This document shows positions 16,555 through 22,773 of a stretch of DNA of 22,773 bases, piece by piece. Positions within the stretch are counted from its first letter, which is position 1, and each line of letters starts with the position of its first letter. The notes beneath the pieces were generated by a model. That model was given only the letters and a program-made list of their open reading frames with translations, was not told where the DNA came from and did not search any database. The position numbers were made by a program, and so were the translations under genes. This stretch comes from JAVJUV01 sp047314965 (GTDB taxonomy: Bacteria; Pseudomonadota; Alphaproteobacteria; Rhodobacterales; Rhodobacteraceae): assembly GCF_047314965.1 (NCBI RefSeq), contig NZ_JBLBVK010000010.1, forward strand, positions 1-22,773, given 5' to 3'.

Positions 16555-17525
16555 GTTCCGCCACCGGCCTGCCCAATATCTATGCTGTCGAACTGACCCC
16601 GCCGGACCTGTCGGCCTATGCCAAGGGCAATACCGGGGTTCCCTATGTCTGGACCTTCGAAAGTGGTGTCGCCGGCCCGCATGTGGCGCTGACAGCCATC
16701 GTGCATGGCAACGAGCCCTGCGGCGCCATCGCACTGGTCTGGCTGATGGGGATGAACCTGCGCCCCGTGCAGGGCAAGCTGTCCTTTGCCTTCATCAACA
16801 TCGCCGCCTACGAGGCCTTCGACCCCGAGTTGCCGGACGCAACCCGCTGGGTCGAGGAGGATTTTAACCGACTTTGGGGGCCGGGCGTTCTGGACGATCC
16901 CGACCGCCGCGTGACGCCAGAGGTGGAACGCGCCCGCGAGATCCGGCCCTGGCTGCGCACGGTGGACATGCTGCTCGACATCCATTCGATGCAGCACAAG
17001 ACGCAGCCCCTGATCATCGCCGGTCCCGCCCTCAAGGGCCGCAGCCTTGGCCGCGACATCCGCTGGCCCGGCATCGTCGTCACCGACAAGGGCCACGCCG
17101 AGGGTATGCGGATGCGCGATTTCGAGGGCTTCTCGGATCCTGCGTCGCCAAAGAATGCGGCCCTCGTCGAATGTGGCCAGCACTGGGAAGCAGACTCCGC
17201 CGAGGTGGCCAAGGATTGCGTCACCGGCTTCCTGCGCGCGACCGGCGCCGTCGCCCCCGACTGGGAGCAGGAGCGGATGGCCACGCGGCCCCTGCCCGAA
17301 CAGAACTTCTATGAAGTCTCGGGCCCCGTCACCATCGAGACCGACAATTTCCGCTTTGCCGAGGACTGGCGCGGTTTCGAGCACCTGGAACAGGGCCGCC
17401 TGATCGGCTGGGACGGCGAAAAGCCGGTGCATGCGCCGCATGACCCGACCGTTCTGATCATGCCGTCGCGCCGGCTCTGGCCCGGGAAGACCGCAGTGCG
17501 GCTCGCGCGAGCCGTTCAGCCGTAA
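16551..17525 (+). CDS. succinylglutamate desuccinylase/aspartoacylase family deacylase
   Basis: A 324-residue zinc carboxypeptidase-fold enzyme (AstE/AspA family). The metal ligands are visible as H52 and E55 in HGNEPCG (52-58) and H145 in LDIHSM (142-147). The substrate-binding NR pair is N106-R107 (DFNRLW), and the catalytic glutamate candidate is E207 in VECGQH (206-211). A small C-terminal beta domain follows from about 245. Family members remove acetyl or succinyl groups from N-acyl amino acids; the exact acyl group cannot be told. The ATG overlaps the preceding stop, with AAGGA upstream. It ends the operon and converges on a truncated oxidoreductase gene, overlapping its last 10 bases. 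Confidence 0.88.
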   Translation: MSSATGLPNIYAVELTPPDLSAYAKGNTGVPYVWTFESGVAGPHVALTAIVHGNEPCGAIALVWLMGMNLRPVQGKLSFAFINIAAYEAFDPELPDATRWVEEDFNRLWGPGVLDDPDRRVTPEVERAREIRPWLRTVDMLLDIHSMQHKTQPLIIAGPALKGRSLGRDIRWPGIVVTDKGHAEGMRMRDFEGFSDPASPKNAALVECGQHWEADSAEVAKDCVTGFLRATGAVAPDWEQERMATRPLPEQNFYEVSGPVTIETDNFRFAEDWRGFEHLEQGRLIGWDGEKPVHAPHDPTVLIMPSRRLWPGKTAVRLARAVQP

Positions 17526-17689
17526 CGCGCGGCGGTCAGCCAGTCCTTGTGGATCTCGGGTGCGCGGCTCATCATCAGGTCACCCACCGCTCTGGCCGCG
17601 CCCCCGGCCATCTTCCAGCCCGGCGTTCCGTGGCCGGTGTTGACAGGAAGGTCGGGGATGCGCGTCGGCGTTCCCTCCGGTGGGTGCAT
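17516..17689 (-). pseudogene. 3' remnant of a DadA-like FAD-dependent D-amino acid oxidoreductase
   Basis: Only the last 57 codons remain. They include TRIPDLPVNTGHGTPGWKMA, the conserved C-terminal FAD-binding block of D-amino acid dehydrogenase/glycine-oxidase type flavoproteins, followed by GGAARAVGDL. A normal DadA has about 415 residues, so roughly 85 percent is missing. The frame is closed upstream by TGA directly before an ATG at 17689, where the sequence changes to IS6-type remains. It has the high GC of the adjacent operon and converges on the deacylase gene, so it was probably part of the same pathway (oxidising the freed amino acid) before being cut. Confidence 0.75.
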
Positions 17690-17739
17690 TCAGAGCAAAC
17701 TATCTTGAGACAGTCAGGGTGGTTCTTTGACGTCGGAGG

Positions 17740-17970
17740 ATGACCAAATCCGATCCGTTTCGCTATTTCAAAGCGAGCCGTGAGGTCATCAGCCTGGCGG
17801 TGTTGCTGTACGTGCGGGTCAGGCCGATGTGAAGTTTGCAGAAATTCGACTCCGTTCACGCTTCCGTCCACCATCGCCTTAATCAGGAACGCAGCCTCTC
17901 AGGTCGACCCGACTTCAAGAACAACCGCACCGCGGCACTGGCCGAGTGGCTCCAACTCTTTTCCGGGTAG
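17740..17970 (+). pseudogene. IS6-family transposase, internally deleted remnant
   Basis: A single frame of 76 codons reads as the N-terminus (MTKSDPFRYFKASREVISLA, then VLLYVRV) joined directly to the C-terminus (SLQKFDSVHASVHHRLNQER, ending in ALAEWLQLFSG) of an IS6-family transposase. About 150 central residues, including the DDE catalytic core, are absent, and a TGA at 17830-17832 stands where family members have an arginine before SLQKF. It cannot be active. Its insertion or rearrangement probably removed the 5' part of the flavoprotein gene to its left. Confidence 0.75.
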
Positions 17971-17981
17971 GTTCAGGAGCA

Positions 17982-18200
17982 GACAACCGCCACGAGCCAG
18001 GCCGCTGGCTCAACAATCGAGCGAAGAATTCGCAACTCTGATCTCGACGACGGGAGCGGGCGATGCTTCGGTTCCGGCGTATGCGAAGTCTTCAAAATTC
18101 ACCGCCGCCCACGCCTCTGTCACGAACTATTTCAAACAGGGACGCCGTCTCTCCAGCCGATCTCTTTCAAGGCCAACCGTACCTGCGCCCTAGCCGGAGA
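17982..18200 (+). pseudogene. second IS6-family transposase C-terminal remnant, frameshifted
   Basis: Right after the first remnant comes a second, distinct C-terminal piece: GRWLNNRAKNSQL, a TGA, RRRERAMLRFRRMRSLQ, a one-base frameshift, then FTAAHASVTNYFKQGRRLSS and, after another shift, KANRTCALAG. These blocks match the last 80 or so residues of IS6-family transposases in order. At least one stop and two frameshifts show advanced decay. It differs in sequence from the neighbouring remnant, so two independent elements or divergent copies met here. Confidence 0.7.
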
Positions 18201-18415
18201 CTGGTCGGAATCCGTCCGACTGTCTGACGGTCCACCAATATTTCACCTTTGCCCTAAAATCCTTTCTGTCGCGGCGGCGCCTTTCCAGCAGTTCGGTCTT
18301 GACCGTCCGCGAAAGAGACGATGCCCAGACCCAATTGGCGTTTGGCTCATGCCGAACGCCGCTCTGCAACGCAGCCGTGGTCGTCTTCCGAGGTTCGGCA
18401 TGCAAACCTGACGCT
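18201..18415. other. non-coding tail between IS6 remains and the kinase gene
   Basis: No gene is supported. A small minus-strand open frame (18190-18405) is compositionally plain and has no recognisable motif. The only structure seen is the inverted repeat at 18348-18402, listed separately. Confidence 0.4.
18348..18402. repeat. 10-bp inverted repeat downstream of the kinase gene
   Basis: CATGCCGAAC (18348-18357) and GTTCGGCATG (18393-18402) are perfect reverse complements separated by 35 bases. The right arm ends 14 bases from the kinase stop codon. It could fold as a long-looped terminator for the leftward kinase transcript or be a relic of an element end. No T-run follows on the minus strand. 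Confidence 0.5.
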
Positions 18416-21064
18416 TCAAGACAGGCGAGTGTGGACCTTCAGTTCAGTAGCGGTCGCGGCCCATATGTCCTTGAGTTTCTCGCCGTCCGCGGGATCGCAA
18501 TCGAGACCTTCGGCAAGCCGGGTTTCCAGGCTGGCGAGCGCAATACGAAGTGCCTCGGCTCCGAGCAGGGCAGACGAACCGGTTGAATAGTGGACCTTTT
18601 CACGCATTCCCGGCTCGGACTTGCCCGCCTTTGCGCATTTTTCGACGTAGGCAATCGTCTCCTGCATTTCATCTATGAAATTCTGGATCAGGCGATTGAT
18701 CTTTTCGGCACCCAGCGCGTTCGCGAGTTCGGTGAGGTGCGCATGGTCTACCAGTGAGTCCGGCGCACCACTGTCATCTCCTGGCTCGTCATCGGTGTGA
18801 AGGTGGACCTTTGCCGAGAACCTGGCGAGGATCTCGCGCAGACCTTTCCGGGAGATGGGCTTGATCAGGATGTCGTTTAGCCCCGCAGCAAGGAACCTGT
18901 CCATTTCGGACGGGATGGCGTTCGCTGTCAGAGCAACAATGGGCAAGTACGTCCCTGCGGGCTCGGAATCCCGGATTGCTCGCGTTGCCTCGATGCCGTC
19001 CATAACAGGCATGGAAATGTCCATGAGCACGAGATCATACGCGTTTTTCCGGGTGAACTCGACACCTTGCCGACCGTCGAAGGCCTCGTCCACGGCATGG
19101 CCATCCTGCTCGAGAAGCTCGCGCACGATGACCCGATTGATCTTGTTGTCCTCGACCACGAGAATTTTCATCGGGGGTACGGGACCGATATCTTCCACCA
19201 GGTCCTTTACCGTGTTCGACGGACGCGCCGATGGGATTTCGCCGTCTGGAGAAGGAAGTGGCAGGCGGACCCAGAAGCTGCTGCCGAAGCCGCTTGTGCT
19301 TTCAAGCCCGACCTCGCCGTCCATGGCCTTGACCAGACGCCGAACGATGGCGAGACCAAGCCCGGTTCCGCCGACCGAGCGGGAAAAGGACGAGTCCAGC
19401 GTGACGAAGTCTTCGAATATTCGCTCACGGTCCTTCGCGGCAATTCCCACCCCGGTATCCGTCACCCGGAATTCAACCATGTCGCTGCCCGCGAGGCGGG
19501 AGGCTTCGACCAAGATTGACCCGTTGCGGGTGAACTTGATCGCGTTTCCGATCAGGTTGAGCAGGATTTGGCGAATGCGCACCGGATCACCCAGCGCATA
19601 GTCGCGCTCGAGTGTCTCGACGGCCCGAGACAGTGTATTGCCGCGGTGCTCGGCGACTCCGCGCTGGCTGTCGACGAGTTCGCGCACAAGGGCGGGTAGC
19701 GAGAACGGGACGCGAGCGATTTCGATCCTTCCCGACTCTGCCCGCGATATTTCAAGCACGTCATCGACGTGGTGGAGCAAGAGCTTGCCCGAAGCGCGTA
19801 TGATTTCGAAGTACTCCTTGTTCTTTGCCGAGAGCTTTTCGGGATCGATCAGTTCAAGCGTCCCGAGCATACCGTTCAGCGGTGTCCGCATCTCGTGGCT
19901 CATGACCGCGATCAGGTCCGCTTTTGCCTTCTCGCCTGCGATGGCCTTGTCACGGGCCGTGATCAGCCCCTGTTCGGTCGCAAGCCGCCTAGAAATGTCG
20001 CGCAGGAAAGAGACGAAGATCTCGCCCTCTTCGGACTCTGCCGTCGAAATCGAAAGTTCGACCGGAAAGATCTCGCCGTTCTTGCGGCGTGCTTCGAGCT
20101 GGACACGGCCTTTTCCGATTACATGTTTTTCCCCGGTCTTCCGGTACCGGTCCATCCCGTTCTGGTGCGCCTGCCTGAGATGTTCGGGAACGATCATCTC
20201 TTCCATCTTCTGACCGATCGCTTCCTCGCGCGAATAGCCGAAGATCTGTTCTGCGGCTCCGTTGAAATCGATGATCATGCCCTGCCTGTTCACGGAGACG
20301 ACCGCGTCGAGAGATGTCGAGATGATCGACGCGAGGCGCGATCGCACGAGGCTCTCTTCAATGGCCCGTTCCTGTGCCCGGCGGTAGAAATGTATGAGGA
20401 GCACGACAACGAAAACCAATACGGCGAAAAAGGCCAGGGACAGAAAGGAAACCAAGGTCAGGGTATTGATAACGCTGCTTCTCTGCGCTTCGGCCTCTTC
20501 GGAGAGGATCTTTATTCCGGAAAGATTGATCCTCCGCACATCCGCCCTCACAGCCTCGGTCTTTTCCATGAGTTGAGGAACTGCGTTTCGGAGCACAGAG
20601 TCTTCACCGTCAATCAGGAGAACCGTTTCGTCGAGATAGGTCCGGAGCCTTTCCAGGGCATCGGTGACTTCCTGATCCTCCCGCACGGAATGCAACATCG
20701 GGCTTGCCGATAACGAGTTCACCCGGCTGTAAAACACATTGAAACGGGTACGGAGGTCCGAAAGCGGCGCGGAGGGCGCGGCCGCTGCTTTGGCCATTTC
20801 ATTGAGAAGCACCAGAAGTTCGACATCCGACTGCGCAAGCGACCATTGCCTGCTGTCGGAATTGGCCGTGGCGAGCGCGTCAATCTGCTCGCGGACCTCG
20901 CTGTTCATCTGAATGAGCGGCAGGACGGCCAAGAGGATCATCAACACGCCAGCCACCGCAACAGCAACCGCCGACCGCCACGGAGGTGACGGCCGGGTAT
21001 TGCGGTTCCGGGAAGTGTCTGATGGCTGACTCAGCGAAGAACCTCTATACGATCCAGTTGCCAC
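18416..21064 (-). CDS. hybrid sensor histidine kinase (PAS, HisKA, HATPase, receiver, Hpt)
   Basis: An 882-residue membrane kinase. Two membrane segments (about 31-52 and 201-226) flank a helical periplasmic sensor region. A PAS domain follows (240-360, DAVVSVNRQGMIIDFNGAAE). The phosphoacceptor is H390 (SHEMRTPLNG), and the ATPase domain shows N-box NLIGNAIKF (503-511), DTGVGIA and GGTGLGLAIV (565-574). A receiver domain (632-750) has acidic D639 and D682 (LMDISMP) and K735. A C-terminal Hpt-like domain carries H825 in VHYSTGSSALLG. The sequence therefore supports a four-step phosphorelay. The annotated start is GTG, 34 bases inside the upstream gene and without a good ribosome site. A CTG at 21034, overlapping that gene's TGA and preceded by AGAGG, is an alternative. 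Its partner regulator is likely the divergent one at 21820. Confidence 0.93.
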   Translation of the reverse strand: MATGSYRGSSLSQPSDTSRNRNTRPSPPWRSAVAVAVAGVLMILLAVLPLIQMNSEVREQIDALATANSDSRQWSLAQSDVELLVLLNEMAKAAAAPSAPLSDLRTRFNVFYSRVNSLSASPMLHSVREDQEVTDALERLRTYLDETVLLIDGEDSVLRNAVPQLMEKTEAVRADVRRINLSGIKILSEEAEAQRSSVINTLTLVSFLSLAFFAVLVFVVVLLIHFYRRAQERAIEESLVRSRLASIISTSLDAVVSVNRQGMIIDFNGAAEQIFGYSREEAIGQKMEEMIVPEHLRQAHQNGMDRYRKTGEKHVIGKGRVQLEARRKNGEIFPVELSISTAESEEGEIFVSFLRDISRRLATEQGLITARDKAIAGEKAKADLIAVMSHEMRTPLNGMLGTLELIDPEKLSAKNKEYFEIIRASGKLLLHHVDDVLEISRAESGRIEIARVPFSLPALVRELVDSQRGVAEHRGNTLSRAVETLERDYALGDPVRIRQILLNLIGNAIKFTRNGSILVEASRLAGSDMVEFRVTDTGVGIAAKDRERIFEDFVTLDSSFSRSVGGTGLGLAIVRRLVKAMDGEVGLESTSGFGSSFWVRLPLPSPDGEIPSARPSNTVKDLVEDIGPVPPMKILVVEDNKINRVIVRELLEQDGHAVDEAFDGRQGVEFTRKNAYDLVLMDISMPVMDGIEATRAIRDSEPAGTYLPIVALTANAIPSEMDRFLAAGLNDILIKPISRKGLREILARFSAKVHLHTDDEPGDDSGAPDSLVDHAHLTELANALGAEKINRLIQNFIDEMQETIAYVEKCAKAGKSEPGMREKVHYSTGSSALLGAEALRIALASLETRLAEGLDCDPADGEKLKDIWAATATELKVHTRLS

Positions 21065-21555
21065 ACGCTGCGCGAATAGATCAACTCCGACCTGTAGTCA
21101 GAATCTTCATCATAAGGATACACGATCCACAGAGGGCCTTTGTTGCGCAGGCTCATTGTTGCACCGTTTCGGAGAAATGCAACGATTGGTCCACCTTCAA
21201 CTGCGTCACTCATGGGAATTTCCATCGAGTAGTCATTGATCGCGGATGCCCGCAGGACGCGGCCGTTGGCACCCACGGCCTTGAGAAGATCAACGAGTTC
21301 GACGCCGGTGAACGTCTGCACGCCCTCGGTCCAGATCGTGGTAGTCTGGAAGGTCACCGTTCCGATCGACTGCAGGAGATCAAGGTCGAGTTCGGCGACA
21401 TCTCGGCTGTTCGCGGCGGAGATTTCTCCGCTAACGGTCAGAACGACCTGGCCCTTTGCTGGCTCAAGCGCCATAGCCGACGACGTGCCCAAAAAGGCAA
21501 GGCTGAAAAGGATATGAACGAGGCGAATACCAAGCGAGCCTTGCATGCGAGACAT
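21031..21555 (-). CDS. exported molybdopterin-oxidoreductase-fold protein lacking the Mo-ligand cysteine
   Basis: A small secreted protein of about 174 residues. The hydrophobic signal segment VHILFSLAFLGTSSAMA (13-29) is followed by a domain resembling the sulfite oxidase/MsrP (YedY) Moco-binding fold: TTIWTEGVQTFTGVELVDLL (72-91), a DYSMEIP strand (108-114) and GPLWIVYPY (140-148). In catalytic members a cysteine four residues before the conserved Trp binds molybdenum; here that place is threonine (71-73 are all Thr) and the mature chain has no cysteine. It is therefore more likely a ligand-binding or structural partner than a redox enzyme. It lies directly before, and overlaps, the kinase gene, suggesting it senses something for that kinase in the periplasm. 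The start is uncertain: ATG at 21588 or 21555, neither with a strong ribosome site. Confidence 0.78.
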   Translation of the reverse strand: MSRMQGSLGIRLVHILFSLAFLGTSSAMALEPAKGQVVLTVSGEISAANSRDVAELDLDLLQSIGTVTFQTTTIWTEGVQTFTGVELVDLLKAVGANGRVLRASAINDYSMEIPMSDAVEGGPIVAFLRNGATMSLRNKGPLWIVYPYDEDSDYRSELIYSRSVWQLDRIEVLR

Positions 21556-21819
21556 GACCGTTTTTCGACGAACTTTGAAAGGAGGAAGCATGCTTCGTGT
21601 TCCACGCTTTCCGCAACGGCACACCAGCGAATATACTTTCGGATGGGATCACGCTGCGAATGCTGCGCAGATTCGGGCGCAAAACGGTTTCGAACCACTG
21701 CTACGGGCGTTAGTTGGTAAATAAAGTATGAAATGACGTCTTTGGAATTGAAGTTGGCTATTTCGATTTGCTTACTTTGAATTAAGTGGTGATTCCCGAA
21801 ACACTGGAGGAGGACTGCC
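21556..21819. promoter_or_regulatory. divergent intergenic region of the two-component locus
   Basis: The region separates the leftward sensor genes from the rightward response regulator. The part from about 21710 to 21790 is markedly AT-rich against its surroundings (TGGTAAATAAAGTATGAAATG, then AATTGAAG, then ACTTTGAATTAAG) and probably contains the promoters. TTGAAG near 21750 is a possible -35 but no good -10 could be fixed. GGAGGAGG just before the regulator ATG is a strong ribosome site. Confidence 0.45.
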
Positions 21820-22422
21820 ATGCGGATACTTTTGGCCGACGATCACGATCTGGTTCGGGAGGCCATCGCTGCATTCCTCGCATCCGAAGGCGGCGCGATG
21901 GTCGATGTGGCAGGTACGCTGCCCGAGGCCATGACCGTTCTAAAGGACAAGGGACCATTTGATCTGATCATGCTCGACTACAACATGCCGGGGATGAACG
22001 GGCTCGAAGGTCTGAAGAAGATGATAACGGCCAGCGGGAACTGCCCGGTGGCGTTGCTTTCGGGCACGACGACACGGGTGCTTGCCGAGGATGCCATCGC
22101 CGCTGGGGCAGCTGGATTCGTTCCGAAGACGCTGGGCTCGAAATCCATGATCAGTGCCGCGAACTTCATGGCCGCAGGCGAGATTTACGCGCCATTCAAT
22201 TTCATGCAGCGCAAGAGCGACGAAAGCTCGGAACTGCTTACCGACCGCGAGCGCGACGTGCTTTACGGGATCTGCCAGGGCCTTTCCAACAAGGAAATCG
22301 CCCGGGACCACAATCTCCATGAGGCGACCGTCAAGCTGCATGCCCAGACTCTTTGCAAGAAGCTTGGTGCGAGAAACCGGACACATGCGGCCATGATCGC
22401 ACGGGACCGGAACCTGGTCTGA
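21820..22422 (+). CDS. NarL/FixJ-type response regulator (receiver plus LuxR HTH)
   Basis: A 200-residue DNA-binding response regulator. In the receiver domain (1-120) the acidic pair is D7-D8 (LLADDHD), the phosphorylated aspartate is D53 (IMLDYNMPGMNG), the switch Ser/Thr is S81 (LLSGTT) and the lysine is K103 (VPKTL). The LuxR-type helix-turn-helix occupies about 138-195 (LTDRERDVLYGICQGLSNKE, then ATVKLHAQTLCKKLGARNRT). A strong GGAGGAGG ribosome site stands six bases before the ATG. It is head-to-head with the kinase/periplasmic-protein pair and is the natural acceptor for the kinase Hpt domain. All receiver residues needed for phosphorylation are present. Target genes are unknown. Confidence 0.94.
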   Translation: MRILLADDHDLVREAIAAFLASEGGAMVDVAGTLPEAMTVLKDKGPFDLIMLDYNMPGMNGLEGLKKMITASGNCPVALLSGTTTRVLAEDAIAAGAAGFVPKTLGSKSMISAANFMAAGEIYAPFNFMQRKSDESSELLTDRERDVLYGICQGLSNKEIARDHNLHEATVKLHAQTLCKKLGARNRTHAAMIARDRNLV

Positions 22423-22634
22423 AGCACCGGGATAAAAGGCGATTCTGTTCCCCGGTCTTGCGCTTCGGATCGCAGAACCTATCCGTTCGTCTAGGTCAGA
22501 CTGCCCGATTGCAAAATGTCCTCGCCGGTTGCGGCGGGGACAGGGCCGCAAGAGCCCCGTATGACCGTCAGCGTTAACACGGGGTTACCAATGATCACTT
22601 TGCTTAATGCTGCGCCGGATACGGGAAACCAGGG
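22423..22634. other. intergenic tail ending at the right IS; possible IS-truncated gene start
   Basis: ACCGGG (22426-22431) and CCCGGT (22451-22456) form a six-pair stem with a 19-base loop just after the regulator stop; it is weak as a terminator. Near the IS, an ATG at 22592 opens MITLLNAAPDTGNQG and then runs into the IS end, where a stop occurs. With GGGG upstream it could be the start of a gene cut by the insertion, but 15 codons are too few to judge. Confidence 0.3.
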
Positions 22635-22773
22635 TGTCTAGCCCCCTGTGTATGGGCCACTGATCAGGGGTTTCTCTAATAGGGTTTCAGGAACGGGCGG
22701 GCGCATGTTGAGTGCCTGATGCGGCCGGGTGTGATTGTACTGCCTGAGCCAGTGATTGATGACGATCTGAGCT
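22635..22773 (-). mobile_element. IS3-family insertion sequence, right part cut by window edge
   Basis: This is the OrfB-end terminus of an IS3-family element running rightward out of the window. The plus strand reads TGTCTAGCCCCCTGTGTA followed by TGGGCCA, and the transposase stop codon TAG lies within this terminal repeat. It has the same orientation as the left copy and related terminal sequence, so the two would form direct repeats around the island. Confidence 0.75.
22638..22773 (-). CDS. IS3-family transposase OrfB, C-terminal part (partial)
   Basis: The visible 45 codons contain INHWLRQYNHTRPHQALNM and RPPVPETLLEKP. The YNHxRPHQAL block is the hallmark of the C-terminus of IS3-family DDE integrases (OrfB, rve superfamily). 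The chain ends GPYTGG and stops inside the terminal inverted repeat. OrfB carries the catalytic DDE triad, which lies outside the window. The visible part shows no damage. Confidence 0.88.
   Translation of the reverse strand, partial: AQIVINHWLRQYNHTRPHQALNMRPPVPETLLEKPLISGPYTGG

Noticed and set aside
16152..17525. In-frame upstream extension of the aspartoacylase-family gene to 16152
   Set aside because: The extension reads through the preceding amidohydrolase gene in another frame; the ATG at 16551, overlapping that gene's stop with AAGGA upstream, is the sensible start.
18190..18405. 71-codon minus-strand frame beside the IS6 remains
   Set aside because: No motif, no ribosome site and rich in Arg and Lys from non-coding DNA; not supported as a gene.

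Overview
The window looks like accessory DNA, possibly plasmid-borne, from a high-GC alphaproteobacterium. Rhodobacterales is the best guess, from codon use, the style of the IS6- and IS3-type transposase fragments, and the dense ATGA/GTGA-coupled ABC operons. This is inference; no rRNA, tRNA, replication or housekeeping marker gene is present. Both edges carry pieces of an IS3-family element in the same orientation: the first 28 codons of an OrfA on the left and the last 45 codons of an OrfB on the right. Their inner termini have related ends, so the roughly 22.5 kb between them is arranged like a composite transposon or IS-bracketed island.

Inside are three functional blocks separated by broken DNA. 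Block 1 (about 720-8450) has an aldo/keto reductase fused to a RidA/YjgF-like domain. It is divergent from a six-gene coupled operon: a TIGR04076-type small protein, a second aldo/keto reductase, and a complete branched-chain amino acid/urea-type (HAAT) ABC importer (two ATPases, two permeases, periplasmic binding protein), closed by a hairpin. This reads as an import-and-modify pathway for an unknown carbonyl- or amine-containing substrate. Block 2 (about 8976-17690) is visibly richer in GC. A LysR regulator is divergent from a dipeptide-type ABC importer operon that ends in two amidohydrolase/deacylase genes (N-formylglutamate amidohydrolase family and succinylglutamate desuccinylase/aspartoacylase family). 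The 3' remnant of a DadA-like FAD oxidoreductase lies convergent at its end. It fits uptake and deacylation of N-acylated amino acids or peptides. Block 3 (about 18416-22422) is a signalling unit: a hybrid histidine kinase and a small exported molybdopterin-oxidoreductase-fold protein without any mature cysteine, divergent from a NarL/LuxR-type response regulator.

The joints are the broken parts: a 5'-truncated membrane-protein remnant with an internal stop beside the left IS, a LuxR-type helix-turn-helix scrap between blocks 1 and 2, and two decayed IS6-family transposase remnants between blocks 2 and 3. The most unusual content is the AKR-RidA fusion cluster, where two catalytic-position residues look substituted, and the kinase paired with a Mo-fold protein that lacks the Mo-ligand cysteine.
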